Of a DNA stretch of 64,000 bases, positions 44,462-57,105 are shown piece after piece. Source of the stretch: Rubellimicrobium sp. CFH 75288 (lineage in GTDB: Bacteria; Pseudomonadota; Alphaproteobacteria; Rhodobacterales; Rhodobacteraceae); the NCBI RefSeq assembly GCF_009904055.1, contig NZ_WYDP01000020.1, forward strand, positions 17,796 to 81,795, written 5' to 3'. The translations under genes were made by a program, and so were the position numbers. The notes under the pieces are model-generated. The model did not search any database, was not told the origin of the DNA, and worked only from the letters and a program-made list of their open reading frames with translations. The stretch's first letter is position 1, and the number at the start of each line of letters is the position of its first letter.

Positions 44462-44869
44462 ATGTCGATCCTGAGCGGCACCACCGCCAACCCGGGACCT
44501 GCGCCCGCAGCCCCTCCGGCCGCATCGGGCGGTCCGGCGCGGGGACGGTCGCACCTGATCGCGGGCGCGCGCGTGGTGGGCGAGCTGACCGCGCCCGGCA
44601 CGCTCGAGATCCAGGGGCGCGTGGAGGGGCGGGTCGGCGCCGATGCCATCGTGATCGAGGAGCGTGGCACTGTCGAGGGCGAGGCGCAGGGCGGTGCCGT
44701 CGAGATCCGGGGGGGCTTCGACGGCACGCTGACCGGCGGGGCCGTGCGCATCCAGTCAGGGGCGCGGGTCTCGGGCACGATCCTCTACGAATCGCTGAGC
44801 ATCGAGAGCGGCGCGGAGGTGACGGCGACCTTCACGCGCGCCCGCGCCGTGCCGGCGCCCCAGGGGTGA
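44462..44869 (+). CDS. Bactofilin
   Basis: Protein of 135 residues. A short disordered N-terminus, then the beta-helical DUF583 domain: [94 protein letters not shown]. The repeating G.....EI.G pattern is the bactofilin signature. It forms cytoskeletal filaments that place cell-wall or stalk machinery. ATG 44462 chosen because the upstream codons are the GGGGGGAAGAGTG ribosome region. Downstream of mipZ; a joint role in cell shape is plausible. Confidence 0.93.
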   Translation: MSILSGTTANPGPAPAAPPAASGGPARGRSHLIAGARVVGELTAPGTLEIQGRVEGRVGADAIVIEERGTVEGEAQGGAVEIRGGFDGTLTGGAVRIQSGARVSGTILYESLSIESGAEVTATFTRARAVPAPQG

Positions 44870-44975
44870 GGACGCCCGCCCCTCCGCGCCCCTGCCCTTG
44901 CGGCCCGGCGGCCCCGCCTCTAGGCAGAACGGGAAGGCCCGTCCGCACAGGGCGGGACCGGTGGGAGGGTTTGTC

Positions 44976-46148
44976 ATGACCAACGTCGTCATCGCCTCGG
45001 CCGCGCGCACGGCCGTCGGATCGTTCGGAGGGGCCTTCGGCACGGTGCCCGCCCACGAACTGGGCGCGGCCGTCCTCGAAGCGGTCGTGGCGCGCGCGGG
45101 CGTGGAGAAGGCCGAGGTGAGCGAGACGATCCTCGGTCAGGTCCTGACGGCCGCCGCCGGGCAGAACCCGGCCCGTCAGGCGCATATCCGCGCGGGCCTG
45201 CCGCAGGAAAGCGCGGCCTGGGGCATCAACCAGGTCTGCGGATCGGGGCTGCGCAGCGTGGCCCTGGGCGCGCAGCACATCATGCTGGGCGATGCGGCGA
45301 TCGTCTGCGCCGGCGGGCAGGAGAGCATGTCGCTCGCCCCCCATGCCGCGCCGCTGCGCGCGGGCCAGAAGATGGGCGACCTGTCCCTGGTGGACACGAT
45401 GATCAAGGACGGGCTCTGGGATGCCTTCAACGGCTACCACATGGGTCAGACGGCCGAGAACGTCGCGCGCGAGTGGCAGATCACCCGCGAGGAGCAGGAC
45501 GCCTTTGCAGTCGCCTCGCAGAACAAGGCGGAGGCGGCGCAGAAGGAGGGCCGCTTCCGCGAGGAGATCGTCCCCTTTACCGTCAAGGGCCGCAAGGGCG
45601 ACACCGTGGTGGAGGAGGACGAGTACATCCGCCACGGCGCCACGATCGAGGGCGTGGCCAAGCTGCGCCCCGCCTTTGCCAAGGACGGCACGGTGACGGC
45701 CGGCAACGCTTCGGGCCTCAACGACGGGGCGGCCGCGGTGCTGCTCATGAGCGAGGAGGAGGCGGCGCGGCGCGGCCTCGAGCCGCTCGCGCGGATCGCG
45801 TCCTATGCCACCGCGGGCCTCGATCCGGCGATCATGGGGATGGGGCCGGTCCATGCCTCGCGCCGGGCGCTGGAGAAGGCGGGCTGGACGGTCGGCGACC
45901 TCGACCTCGTGGAGGCCAACGAGGCCTTTGCCGCCCAGGCCTGCGCGGTCAACAAGGACATGGGCTGGGACCCGTCCATCGTGAACGTCAACGGCGGCGC
46001 CATCGCCATCGGCCATCCGATCGGCGCCTCGGGCGCGCGCGTGCTGGTCACGCTGCTCCACGAGATGAAGCGGCGGGGTGCGAAGAAGGGTCTGGCCACG
46101 CTCTGCATCGGGGGAGGGATGGGGGTCGCGCTCTGCGTGGAGCGCTGA
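44976..46148 (+). CDS. phaA: Acetyl-CoA C-acetyltransferase (PHB thiolase)
   Basis: Protein of 390 residues. Active-site Cys in [17 protein letters not shown] (about 88), the His in [26 protein letters not shown] and the second Cys in [15 protein letters not shown]. Condenses two acetyl-CoA to acetoacetyl-CoA; first step of polyhydroxybutyrate synthesis. Ribosome site GGGAGGG before ATG 44976. Followed 49 bp later by phaB; no phaC here, as usual in Rhodobacterales where it lies elsewhere. Confidence 0.95.
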   Translation: MTNVVIASAARTAVGSFGGAFGTVPAHELGAAVLEAVVARAGVEKAEVSETILGQVLTAAAGQNPARQAHIRAGLPQESAAWGINQVCGSGLRSVALGAQHIMLGDAAIVCAGGQESMSLAPHAAPLRAGQKMGDLSLVDTMIKDGLWDAFNGYHMGQTAENVAREWQITREEQDAFAVASQNKAEAAQKEGRFREEIVPFTVKGRKGDTVVEEDEYIRHGATIEGVAKLRPAFAKDGTVTAGNASGLNDGAAAVLLMSEEEAARRGLEPLARIASYATAGLDPAIMGMGPVHASRRALEKAGWTVGDLDLVEANEAFAAQACAVNKDMGWDPSIVNVNGGAIAIGHPIGASGARVLVTLLHEMKRRGAKKGLATLCIGGGMGVALCVER

Positions 46149-46197
46149 GGGGCCGGGCCACCCCACGGGTTCACGAGCGGAAGGGAGGAGTTTCGCC

Positions 46198-46923
<726 letters not shown>

Positions 46924-46961
46924 GGCGCGCTTGTGGGCCTGGCGCAAAGGCGCTAGGCCCC

Positions 46962-46980
46962 GCTCCGTCCATCACGGAGC
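46962..46980 (+). promoter_or_regulatory. Hairpin holding the argG ribosome site
   Basis: GCTCCGT (46962-46968), CCATC loop, ACGGAGC (46974-46980). The 7-bp stem encloses the GGAG of the argG ribosome site (ATG at 46988). If folded, it would hide the site. Confidence 0.4.
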
Positions 46981-46987
46981 CGTTTCC

Positions 46988-48226
46988 ATGCCGCGTCCCG
47001 CGTCCAAGCCCCGCAAGGTCGTTCTCGCCTATTCCGGTGGCCTCGACACCTCGATCATCCTGAAGTGGCTCCAGACCGAGTACGGCTGCGAGGTGGTGAC
47101 GTTCACGGCTGATCTGGGCCAGGGCGAGGAGCTGGAGCCTGCGCGCGCCAAGGCCGAGATGCTGGGCATCCGCCCCGAGAACATCCGCATCGAGGACCTG
47201 CGCGAGGAATTCGTGCGCGACTTCGTCTTTCCGATGTTCCGCGCCAACGCGCTCTACGAGGGGCTCTACCTGCTCGGCACCTCGATCGCGCGGCCCCTGA
47301 TCGCGAAGCGTCTGGCCGATATCGCCGAGGAGACGGGCGCGGACGCGGTGGCCCACGGCGCCACGGGCAAGGGCAACGACCAGGTCCGCTTCGAGCTGTC
47401 GGTGGCCGCGCTGAACCCGTCGCTGCGGGTCATCGCGCCGTGGCGACTGTGGGACCTGACCAGCCGCACGAAGCTGCTCGAGTTCGCCGAGGCGCACCAG
47501 ATCCCCATCGCGAAGGACAAGCGCGGCGAGGCGCCCTTCTCGGTGGATGCGAACCTCCTCCACACCTCCTCGGAGGGCAAGGTGCTGGAGAACCCCGCCG
47601 AGGAGGCGCCGGAGTTCGTCCTCCAGCGGGTCACGCCGCCCGAACGCGCGCCCGACGCCCCCGAGACGGTCGAGATCGGGTTCGAGCGGGGCGACGCGGT
47701 GTCAGTGAACGGCGAGCGGCTCTCGCCCGCCGCGCTGCTTGCCCGCCTCAACGAGCTGGGGGCGCGCCACGGCATCGGCATCCTCGACCTCGTGGAGAAC
47801 CGCTTCGTGGGCATGAAGTCGCGTGGCCTCTACGAGACGCCGGGCGGCACGATCCTGCTCGAGGCGCATCGGGGCATCGAGCAGATCACGCTGGACGCGG
47901 GCGCGAGCCATCTCAAGGACAGCCTCATGCCGCGCTATGCGGAGCTGATCTACAACGGCTTCTGGTTCAGCCCCGAGCGCGAGATGCTCCAGGCGCTGAT
48001 CGACAAGTCGCAGGAACATGTCACGGGCACGGTGCGCGTGAAGCTCTACAAGGGCTCGGCGCGCACGATCGCGCGCTGGTCGGACCATTCGCTCTACAGC
48101 GAGCGTCACGTGACCTTCGAGGAGGACGCGGGCGCCTACGACCAGACCGACGCGCAGGGCTTCATCACGCTCAACGCGCTGCGCCTGCGCCTGATCGCGG
48201 CGCGGCGGGCGCGCCTCCGGGGCTAG
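46988..48226 (+). CDS. argG: Argininosuccinate synthase
   Basis: Protein of 412 residues. [39 protein letters not shown] is the PP-motif and nucleotide site; [19 protein letters not shown] and [22 protein letters not shown] are the citrulline/aspartate sites. Joins citrulline and aspartate in arginine synthesis. The start ATG follows a 7-bp hairpin. Ends with a TAG that shares the palindromic CTAG with the stop of the convergent gene. Confidence 0.97.
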   Translation: MPRPASKPRKVVLAYSGGLDTSIILKWLQTEYGCEVVTFTADLGQGEELEPARAKAEMLGIRPENIRIEDLREEFVRDFVFPMFRANALYEGLYLLGTSIARPLIAKRLADIAEETGADAVAHGATGKGNDQVRFELSVAALNPSLRVIAPWRLWDLTSRTKLLEFAEAHQIPIAKDKRGEAPFSVDANLLHTSSEGKVLENPAEEAPEFVLQRVTPPERAPDAPETVEIGFERGDAVSVNGERLSPAALLARLNELGARHGIGILDLVENRFVGMKSRGLYETPGGTILLEAHRGIEQITLDAGASHLKDSLMPRYAELIYNGFWFSPEREMLQALIDKSQEHVTGTVRVKLYKGSARTIARWSDHSLYSERHVTFEEDAGAYDQTDAQGFITLNALRLRLIAARRARLRG

Positions 48227-48939
48227 AGCGCGCGGGCCAGCAGCCGCTCGTAGGCCGCCATCCCCTCGGCCGCCAGCCGCGCGTACTCGCCCTCGAGCGC
48301 GGGCGGCTCGCCCTCTGGCGGCTCGAAGCCCGTCGAGCGGTGGACGGCGCCGTACCAGTGGGGCGCCCAGGCGCCGTCGAAGGGCTTGGGTCCGGCGGGC
48401 CAGGACAGCATCCGGTCCGTGAAGGGCAGGTCCAGCGCGGCGCAGAGGCGCGAAAGGGCGGCGCGGGGGTCGGCGCGCACCGATTCGGCCGAGAGCACGG
48501 GGGGCGGACTGCCGGTGAGGCCGGCGATCTCCTCCCAGAGCCGCTCCCCCTGGAGAAACCCGAGATCGGCGGCGGTGGGCGCCTCGCGCTTCCGCGCATA
48601 GCTCGCCACGACGCGGGCGGGGTGGCGGATCAGCAGGACATGGGCGCATTCCCGCATCCAATCGCGGGGGAAATGCGGCAGGAGGTGCAGGACCATGTGC
48701 TTCTGGTAGATGAGCGGCGCCCCGGCATCCGCCGCGCAGAGGCGCGCGACCGCCTCCGGGTCCGTGGACTGCGAGGCCAGCACCGCCTCGCGCATCGGGT
48801 GGTCGAGACCCGTGGCCGCGAGATAGGCGGCATAGAAGGGCTCGTCCATCGCCGCGCAGTCGCCCCGGGCGGCGAAGGCATACATCAGAGCGGTCGAAAG
48901 GTTGCGCGGACCGGACCAGACGCAGAGACGGCGGCTCAC
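48223..48939 (-). CDS. Sulfotransferase-like P-loop protein
   Basis: Protein of 238 residues starting at GTG 48939 ([27 protein letters not shown]). The [17 protein letters not shown]-loop and the downstream [32 protein letters not shown] are characteristic of the sulfotransferase-like family found next to, or fused with, class IV aminotransferases. Catalytic activity is unknown. Its start overlaps the aminotransferase stop as GTGA, so they are translated together, and its stop overlaps argG in the CTAG tetramer. Confidence 0.8.
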   Translation of the reverse strand: MSRRLCVWSGPRNLSTALMYAFAARGDCAAMDEPFYAAYLAATGLDHPMREAVLASQSTDPEAVARLCAADAGAPLIYQKHMVLHLLPHFPRDWMRECAHVLLIRHPARVVASYARKREAPTAADLGFLQGERLWEEIAGLTGSPPPVLSAESVRADPRAALSRLCAALDLPFTDRMLSWPAGPKPFDGAWAPHWYGAVHRSTGFEPPEGEPPALEGEYARLAAEGMAAYERLLARAL

Positions 48940-49838
48940 GAGAGCACCAGCGCCTTGTAGAGCTCGCGCAGGCGGGCCGTCACCGGGCCCATCCGGCCGT
49001 CCCCGATCACGCGGCCGTCGATCATGCCCACGGGCGTCTGCGCGCCGAAGGTGCCCGTCAGGAAGGCCTCGTCGGCGGAATAGGTCTCCACGAGAGAGAA
49101 GTTCTTCTGGAAGACGGGGATGCCCTCGCGCCGGCAGATCTCGATGACCTTGCCCCGCGTGATGCCGTTCATGCAGTAGTCGCCGGTGGAGGTCCAGACC
49201 TCGCCCTTGCGGACGATGAAGAAGTTGCAGGCGTTGGTCGTGTTCACGAAGCCGTGGATGTCGAGCATCAGCGCCTCGTCCGCCCCTGCCTTCTCGGCGG
49301 CGATGCAGGCGAGGATGCAGTTGAGCTTGCTGTGCGAGTTGAGCTTGGGGTCCTGCGTCATGGGCAGGCCGCGCAGATGCGGCACGGTGGCGAGCCGGAT
49401 GGGCCGGGGCGCGTTGGGGCGCGAATGCTCCATGATGATGACGGTGGTCGGCCCCGACCGCGACAGGCGCGGATGCTGGAAGGGACGGGTCTTGACCCCG
49501 CGCGTGACCATCAGGCGCGCGTGCACGTCCGTGTGCATCCCGTTGGCCTTCTGGGTCTCGAGCAGCGCCTCGGCGATCTCGGCCCTGCTGCGTCCGATGT
49601 CGAGGTCGATGGCGCGCGCGGCCTCGAACAGGCGATCCAGATGCTCGTCGAGGAAGGCCCAGCGCCCCTCGTAGAGCCGTAACCCCTCCCACACGCCGTC
49701 GCCCAGCATGAAGCCCGAATCGTAGACCGAGACCACGGCCTCCGCCCGCGGGACGAGACGGCCGTTCACCCAGATCAGGATGGCGTCGTTGCGCGCGTCC
49801 TCCTCGGCCTGGTGGGTGCTGACATGGTCCTCGGGCAT
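48936..49838 (-). CDS. Class IV aminotransferase (branched-chain-like)
   Basis: Protein of 300 residues. IWVNGRLVPRAEAVVSVYDSGFMLGDGVWEGLRLYEGR is the fold-type IV start; the PLP lysine lies in NSHSKLNCILACIAAEKAGADEALML, and VNTTNACNFFIVR and CMNGITRGKVIEIC are the PLP-phosphate binding parts. Resembles branched-chain or D-amino-acid aminotransferase; exact substrate uncertain. Pairs by GTGA with the sulfotransferase-like gene. A 10-bp gap separates it from maeB upstream, so co-transcription is likely. Confidence 0.87.
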   Translation of the reverse strand: MPEDHVSTHQAEEDARNDAILIWVNGRLVPRAEAVVSVYDSGFMLGDGVWEGLRLYEGRWAFLDEHLDRLFEAARAIDLDIGRSRAEIAEALLETQKANGMHTDVHARLMVTRGVKTRPFQHPRLSRSGPTTVIIMEHSRPNAPRPIRLATVPHLRGLPMTQDPKLNSHSKLNCILACIAAEKAGADEALMLDIHGFVNTTNACNFFIVRKGEVWTSTGDYCMNGITRGKVIEICRREGIPVFQKNFSLVETYSADEAFLTGTFGAQTPVGMIDGRVIGDGRMGPVTARLRELYKALVLS

Positions 49839-49848
49839 GGAGAGTCCT

Positions 49849-52116
<2,268 letters not shown>

Positions 52117-52227
52117 TCCGTCTCCCTCCCCCGGCGCCGAGATTGCCCGGAGCCGCGGCCGCCCGCAACCGGCGCGGGCTGGCCGGGGGGTCTGGCGGGC
52201 CGGGGACGGCGCCGCTAGCCTGATCCC

Positions 52228-54879
52228 ATGGCGGACGGGGCTGGAGCGGATTCGGAGGGCGCGGGCGCGGCGGGCGGCGTCACGCCCATGATGGCGCAGT
52301 ACCTGTCGCTCAAGGGCGCGCATCCCGATGCCCTGCTCTTCTACCGCATGGGCGACTTCTACGAGCTCTTCTTCGAGGACGCCGTCCGCGCGGCCGAGGC
52401 GCTCGACATCGCCCTGACGCGGCGGGGGCAGCATCTGGGCCGCGACGTCCCGATGTGCGGCGTGCCCGTCGAGCGCGCCGAGCCCTATCTCGCCACGCTC
52501 ATCCGCAAGGGGTTCCGCGTCGCCGTGGCCGAGCAGGTGGAGGACCCGGCCGAGGCGCGGCGGCGCGGAGCCAAGGCGCTGGTCCGGCGCGAGGTCGTCC
52601 GCCTGGTCACCCCCGGCACCCTGACGGAGGAGGGCCTGCTCGAGCCGCGGACGGCGAGCCGTCTCTGCGCCTGGACGCCGCTCGGGGGGCTGGCCTGGGC
52701 CGATATCTCCACCGGCGAATTCGCCGCCGCCCCCTGCCCCGCCGCCGCCCTGCCCGCCTGGCTCGCGCGGCTCGGGCCGCGCGAGGTGCTGCTGGCGGAG
52801 CCCGATGCCGCAGGCGCGGCCGGCGAGGCGGTGCGGGAGATCGGCGCGGTAGCCACGGGCCTGCCGGAGGGAGCGTTCGACGCGCGGGGCGGAGGCGGCC
52901 GGATCTGCGCCTGGTTCGGCCTGGCCACGCTGGAGGGGCTCGGGGCCTTCGGCCGGGGCGAGCTGGCCGCGATGGGGGCGCTGCTCGACTATCTCGACAC
53001 GACCGGGCGGGGGGTCCGTCCGGCTCTGCGTCCGCCGCGGCGCGAGGACGAGGACGGGGCGATGGGCCTCGATGCGGCCACGCGCGCCTCGCTCGAGATC
53101 CTGCGCGGGCGGGAGGGGGGGCGCGCCGGCTCGCTCCTGGCCTGCATCGACCGGACGGTGACGCCGGTGGGGGCGCGGCTGCTCGAGGCCCGGCTCGCCG
53201 CCCCGTCGCGGCGGCTGGAGGAGGTCGCGGCGCGGCTCGATGCGGTGGAGGCGCTGGTCGAGGACGCAGAGCTGCGGCGCGACCTGCGCGCGGCGCTGCG
53301 GGGCGCCGGCGATCCCGAGCGGGCGCTGGGCCGGCTGGTGCCGGGGCGCGGGGGGCCGCGCGACCTGGCCGCCCTGCGCGGCGCCCTGCGCGCGGCGCGG
53401 GCGGTGGCCGAACGGTTCGGCCCCGTCCCGGGCCCGGCCCGTCTGGCCGAGGCGGCGGCGGCCCTGGCGGACCCGGACGCCCGGGCGCTGCACGACCGTC
53501 TGGAAGCCGCGCTGGCCGAGGAGCCGCCGGCCGATCCGCGCGCGGGGGGTGCCGTGCGGACGGGCTTCTGTCCGACGCTCGACGGGCTCCGGCGGCTGCG
53601 CGAGGAAGGACGCGCCCTGATCGCGGCGCTGCAGGGCCGGTATGCCGCGCTGACCGGGCTGGGGGGCCTCAAGATCCGCCACAACGGGACGCTGGGCTAT
53701 GTCGTGGAGGTCACCCCCGCCCAGGCCGCGCGTCTGCGCGAGCCGCCCCACGACGCCCTCTTCCGGCACCGGCAGACGATCGGGGGTGCCGTGCGCTTCG
53801 GAACGGACGAGCTGGCGGCGACCGAGGCGCGGCTTCTGTCGGCCGGGGCGGAGGCCGCGGAGCGCGAGGCGGAGATCCTGGCGGCGCTGCGGGAGGAGAC
53901 CCTGGCGCGGCAGGCGGCACTCGGGCGGGTGGCCGGCGCGCTGGCGGAGGTGGACGTGGCCGCGGCGCTCGCCGATCTGGCGGCGGAGGAGGGCTGGACG
54001 CGGCCCCGCCTGTCCACGGGGCGGGGGCTGCGGATCGAAGGGGGGCGGCATCCGGTCGTGGAGGCGGCGCTGCGGCGCGAGGGGCGGCCCTTCGTGGCCA
54101 ATGCGCTCGACCTCGGGGAGCGGCCGCTGCTGCTCGTGACCGGGCCCAACATGGGGGGCAAGAGCACCGTCCTGCGGCAGACGGGGCTGATCGCCGTGCT
54201 CGCGCAGGCAGGCAGCTTCGTGCCGGCGCGGCTCTGCGAGATGGGGCTGGTCAGCCGGCTGTTCAGCCGGGTGGGCGCCTCGGACGATATCGGGCGGGGG
54301 CGGTCCACCTTCATGGTGGAGATGGTCGAGACGGCCGCGATCCTGAACCGCGCCGACGGCGAGAGCCTGGTGCTGCTCGACGAGATCGGACGGGGCACGG
54401 CGACCTGGGACGGGTTGTCGATCGCCTGGGCGGTGCTGGAGCATCTCGAGGCGCTGGGCTGCCGGACACTGTTTGCCACCCATTACCACGAACTCGCCGG
54501 ACTGGCCGCGCGGCTGAAGGGAGCCGGGAACGCCCATGTGGCCGCCCGCGAATGGGAGGGGGAGCTGGTCTTTCTCCACGAGCTGCGCGAGGGGGCGGCC
54601 GACCGCTCGTGGGGGGTGCAGGTCGCGCGGCTCGCAGGGCTGCCGCCGCGGGTGGTGGCGCGCGCGAAGGGCGTGCTGCGCGCGCTCGAGGCGCGGGCGC
54701 GGGAGGGAGGGCCGCGGGCGCTCGAGGACGAGCTGCCGCTGTTCGCGGGGGCGGCCCCGGCCGAGGCGCCGGTTCCCTCCGCGCTCGAGGCGCGGCTGCG
54801 CGCGGCGCGGCCCGACGAGATGGCCCCGCGCGAGGCGCTGGAGTTGCTCTACGAGCTGAAGGCGCTGCTGGGGGAGTGA
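52228..54879 (+). CDS. mutS: DNA mismatch repair protein MutS
   Basis: Protein of 883 residues. Mismatch-binding domain MMAQYLSLKGAHPDALLFYRMGDFYELFFEDAVRAAEAL with the Phe-X-Glu (FYE) motif; connector, core and clamp regions; C-terminal ABC ATPase with P-loop TGPNMGGKSTVLRQTGLIAVLAQ near 640, GRSTFMVEMVETAAILNRA and LVLLDEIGRGTATWDGLSIAWAV (normally GRGTST; here GRGTAT). Detects mismatches and starts repair. Transcript end is probably the 12-bp hairpin at 54898-54932. Confidence 0.97.
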   Translation: MADGAGADSEGAGAAGGVTPMMAQYLSLKGAHPDALLFYRMGDFYELFFEDAVRAAEALDIALTRRGQHLGRDVPMCGVPVERAEPYLATLIRKGFRVAVAEQVEDPAEARRRGAKALVRREVVRLVTPGTLTEEGLLEPRTASRLCAWTPLGGLAWADISTGEFAAAPCPAAALPAWLARLGPREVLLAEPDAAGAAGEAVREIGAVATGLPEGAFDARGGGGRICAWFGLATLEGLGAFGRGELAAMGALLDYLDTTGRGVRPALRPPRREDEDGAMGLDAATRASLEILRGREGGRAGSLLACIDRTVTPVGARLLEARLAAPSRRLEEVAARLDAVEALVEDAELRRDLRAALRGAGDPERALGRLVPGRGGPRDLAALRGALRAARAVAERFGPVPGPARLAEAAAALADPDARALHDRLEAALAEEPPADPRAGGAVRTGFCPTLDGLRRLREEGRALIAALQGRYAALTGLGGLKIRHNGTLGYVVEVTPAQAARLREPPHDALFRHRQTIGGAVRFGTDELAATEARLLSAGAEAAEREAEILAALREETLARQAALGRVAGALAEVDVAAALADLAAEEGWTRPRLSTGRGLRIEGGRHPVVEAALRREGRPFVANALDLGERPLLLVTGPNMGGKSTVLRQTGLIAVLAQAGSFVPARLCEMGLVSRLFSRVGASDDIGRGRSTFMVEMVETAAILNRADGESLVLLDEIGRGTATWDGLSIAWAVLEHLEALGCRTLFATHYHELAGLAARLKGAGNAHVAAREWEGELVFLHELREGAADRSWGVQVARLAGLPPRVVARAKGVLRALEARAREGGPRALEDELPLFAGAAPAEAPVPSALEARLRAARPDEMAPREALELLYELKALLGE

Positions 54880-54897
54880 TCCCCGTGCGGAGCCGCC

Positions 54898-54932
54898 CGC
54901 CGGGGGCGGGTCCGGGAGAGCCGCCCCCGGCG
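54898..54932 (+). terminator. Terminator-like hairpin after mutS
   Basis: CGCCGGGGGCGG (54898-54909), 11-base loop, CCGCCCCCGGCG (54921-54932): perfect 12-bp stem, 18 bases after the mutS stop. No U-tract follows, so termination may need other factors. Confidence 0.55.
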
Positions 54933-55196
54933 TGCGGGGGCGGGCGCGTTGCGACGCGCGGCGGCCGGGGATGTCCGCCTCCGCGCCGTGGACGAGCACC
55001 TGCGCAGCCAAGCGGCCCGGTGGGATGCGGCGGAACCTCGGGCGCGTCCGTGGCGCCCCACCCCTGCAAAGAGCACGGGCGGCCGCCTGATCGTTGCAGG
55101 TCCCGCCCCGGTCGTCCGCGCCGCCCCTCCGGTCCGCCGGGACGGAAGGATCGGGCGCGTGGGGGCACCCTGCCACAGGGAGGTTAACGAAGCGTT

Positions 55197-55216
55197 ACAC
55201 CACCGCGCGGTGGTGT
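55197..55216. terminator. 20-bp perfect palindrome downstream of the ZIP gene
   Basis: ACACCACCGCGCGGTGGTGT reads the same on both strands. It lies 22 bases past the stop codon of the minus-strand ZIP gene and could end its transcript, or act as a binding site. Lacks a T-run. Confidence 0.4.
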
Positions 55217-55238
55217 TGCGCCGCGCTGCGGCAAGCGG

Positions 55239-56030
55239 TCAGGCGAGCCAGACGTCGAGCACCATCATCGCCACGAGGCCGAGGCCGAGCCCGGCGGTGG
55301 CGCGGCGCTGGTGGCCGCCGGCATGGGTTTCGGGGATGATCTCGTGGCTGATGACGTAGAGCATGGCGCCCGCGGCAAAGGCGAGCGCCCAGGGCAGGAG
55401 CGCGGCCGAGGCGGCCAGCACGAGCGCGCCGGCGAGGCCGCCCACGGGCTCGATCAGGCCGGTCAGCGCGGCCACGCCGAAGGCGTCGCGGCGCCGGTAG
55501 CCCACGCCCCGCAGCGCCACCGCGACGGCGAGCCCCTCGGGCGCGTTCTGGAGCCCGATGCCGATGGCGAGCGGCAGCCCCCCCTCGAGCCCGCCCGCGG
55601 CGAAGGCCACGCCGACGGCCAGCCCCTCGGGGAGGTTGTGGATGGCGATGGCGGCGACAAAGAGCCAGATGCGGCGGCGGGTACGGGCCTGCGGCCCCTC
55701 GGGGCCCGAATCGAAATGCTCGTGCGGGAGCCATTCGTTGAGAAGCGCGACGGCCCCCATGCCGAGGAGGATTCCCAGGGCGGCGACCGCGGGGGGGCCG
55801 AGGCCCGGGCCCCAGCGGCCCTCGGCCGCCTCGATGGCCGGGACGATCAGCGAAAAGAAGGCGGCCGAGAGCATGACGCCGGCGGCGAAGCCCAGCATGG
55901 CGTCGCGCCCCGCCTCGCCCGGCTTGCGCCAGGCCAGAACGGGCGCGGCCCCCACGGCCGTCATCAGCCCGGCGGCGAGGCTGCCCAGCGTGGCGAGCAG
56001 GAGGGGCGAGCCGAGGATCGTCTCGGCCAT
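55239..56030 (-). CDS. ZIP family metal transporter
   Basis: Protein of 263 residues with eight membrane helices. Family signature in TM4-TM5: WLFVAAIAIHNLPEGLAVGVAFA and IGIGLQNAPEGLAVAVALR (the HN.PEG and QN.PEG metal-binding motifs), and ISHEIIPETHAGGHQRR at the end. Cytoplasmic His-containing loop NEWLPHEHFD. Imports zinc or another divalent metal. It lies 7 bp after pheS in the same direction, so they are probably co-transcribed. Confidence 0.93.
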   Translation of the reverse strand: MAETILGSPLLLATLGSLAAGLMTAVGAAPVLAWRKPGEAGRDAMLGFAAGVMLSAAFFSLIVPAIEAAEGRWGPGLGPPAVAALGILLGMGAVALLNEWLPHEHFDSGPEGPQARTRRRIWLFVAAIAIHNLPEGLAVGVAFAAGGLEGGLPLAIGIGLQNAPEGLAVAVALRGVGYRRRDAFGVAALTGLIEPVGGLAGALVLAASAALLPWALAFAAGAMLYVISHEIIPETHAGGHQRRATAGLGLGLVAMMVLDVWLA

Positions 56031-56037
56031 GGGGGGC

Positions 56038-57105
56038 CTAGAGGCCCGCGGCGAGCGAGGGCACCTCGAGCGCGCCGAAGCCGTAATGGCGCAGCCAGCG
56101 CAGGTCGCTGTCGAAGAAGGCGCGCAGGTCGGGGATGCCGTATTTGAGCATGGCGAGCCGGTCGATGCCCATGCCGAAGGCGAAGCCCTGCCACGCCTCG
56201 GGGTCGAGGCCCGCGGCCGCGAGCACGCGCGGGTGGACCATGCCCGATCCCAGCACCTCGAGCCAGTCGTCCCCCTCGCCCAGGCGGAGCGTCCCCCCCT
56301 CCCACGAGCAGCGGACGTCCACCTCGGCCGAGGGTTCGGTGAAGGGGAAGTGCGAGGCGCGGAAGCGCAGGTCGAGCCGGTCGAGGCCGAAGAAGGCGCG
56401 CAGGAATTCCTCGAGCGTCCACTTGAGCTGGGCCATGGTCGTGTCGCGGTCGATCGCGAGCCCCTCGACCTGGTGGAACATGGGGGAATGGGTCTGGTCG
56501 TAGTCGGCGCGGAAGACCCGGCCGGGCGCGATCACGCGCAAGGGGGCGCCGCGCTCCTGCATGGCGCGGATCTGGACGGGCGAGGTATGGGTGCGCAGCA
56601 CGTGGGGCGGGCGGTCGTCGCCCGGGGCCCTCGCCATGTAGAAGGTGTCGTGCTCCTGCCGGGCGGGGTGTTCGGGGGCGATGTTGAGCGCGTCGAAATT
56701 GTGCCAGTCGTCCTCGACCTGGGGGCCCTCGGCGACGGCGAAGCCCATGGCGGCGAAGATCAGGACGATCTCCTCGGTCACCTGGGAGACGGGGTGGATC
56801 GTGCCCGCGCGGCGGGGGCGGGCGGGCAGGCTGAGATCGAGCCATTCGCCGCGCAGGCGCTCCTCGAGGGCGGCGTCCCTGAGGGCGGCGCGGCGGGCGG
56901 CGAGCGCGGAGGCCAGCTCGTCGCGCAGGGCGTTGAGGGCGGGGGCGACGCGCATCCGCTCGGCCGGGTCCATGGCGCCGAGCTCGCGCATGCGGAGCGC
57001 GATCTCGCCCTTCTTGCCGAGCGCGGCGAGGCGGACGCGCTCGAGCGCGGCCTCGTCGGCTGCCTCGGCCACCTCGGCGAGCCAGCGATGTCTCAGGTCG
57101 TCCAT
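56038..57105 (-). CDS. pheS: Phenylalanyl-tRNA synthetase alpha subunit
   Basis: Protein of 355 residues. N-terminal coiled arm, then the class II core with [36 protein letters not shown], motif 2 ([19 protein letters not shown]), and motif 3 with [43 protein letters not shown]. With PheT forms the tetrameric enzyme. PheT is not next to it; a ZIP transporter follows instead. The ATG at 57105 is immediately preceded by a perfect 10-bp hairpin. Confidence 0.97.
   Translation of the reverse strand: MDDLRHRWLAEVAEAADEAALERVRLAALGKKGEIALRMRELGAMDPAERMRVAPALNALRDELASALAARRAALRDAALEERLRGEWLDLSLPARPRRAGTIHPVSQVTEEIVLIFAAMGFAVAEGPQVEDDWHNFDALNIAPEHPARQEHDTFYMARAPGDDRPPHVLRTHTSPVQIRAMQERGAPLRVIAPGRVFRADYDQTHSPMFHQVEGLAIDRDTTMAQLKWTLEEFLRAFFGLDRLDLRFRASHFPFTEPSAEVDVRCSWEGGTLRLGEGDDWLEVLGSGMVHPRVLAAAGLDPEAWQGFAFGMGIDRLAMLKYGIPDLRAFFDSDLRWLRHYGFGALEVPSLAAGL

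Larger units (their letters stand above)
54880..55238. other. Gene-poor gap between mutS and the ZIP transporter
   Basis: No gene with a credible start and composition was seen on either strand of this 359-bp convergent intergenic region. Contents: a 12-bp GC stem at 54898-54932 right after mutS, a Gly/Pro-like GC-rich stretch, an inverted repeat TAACG-AAG-CGTTA at about 55184-55196, and a perfect 20-bp palindrome at 55197-55216. Confidence 0.6.

Noticed and set aside
52117..55176. Extension of the maeB reading frame far upstream, antisense through mutS
   Set aside because: No stop codon in frame, but MaeB homology begins at 52116 and mutS fills the other strand.
55184..55196. TAACG-AAG-CGTTA as a further CceR-type site
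   Set aside because: It lies between two gene ends rather than upstream of a start, and its spacing (three-base centre) differs from the CG-centred pckA sites.
54949..55359. Open frame across the mutS-ZIP gap on the plus strand
   Set aside because: It runs into the antisense of the ZIP gene and has Arg/Ala-biased composition without a ribosome site.
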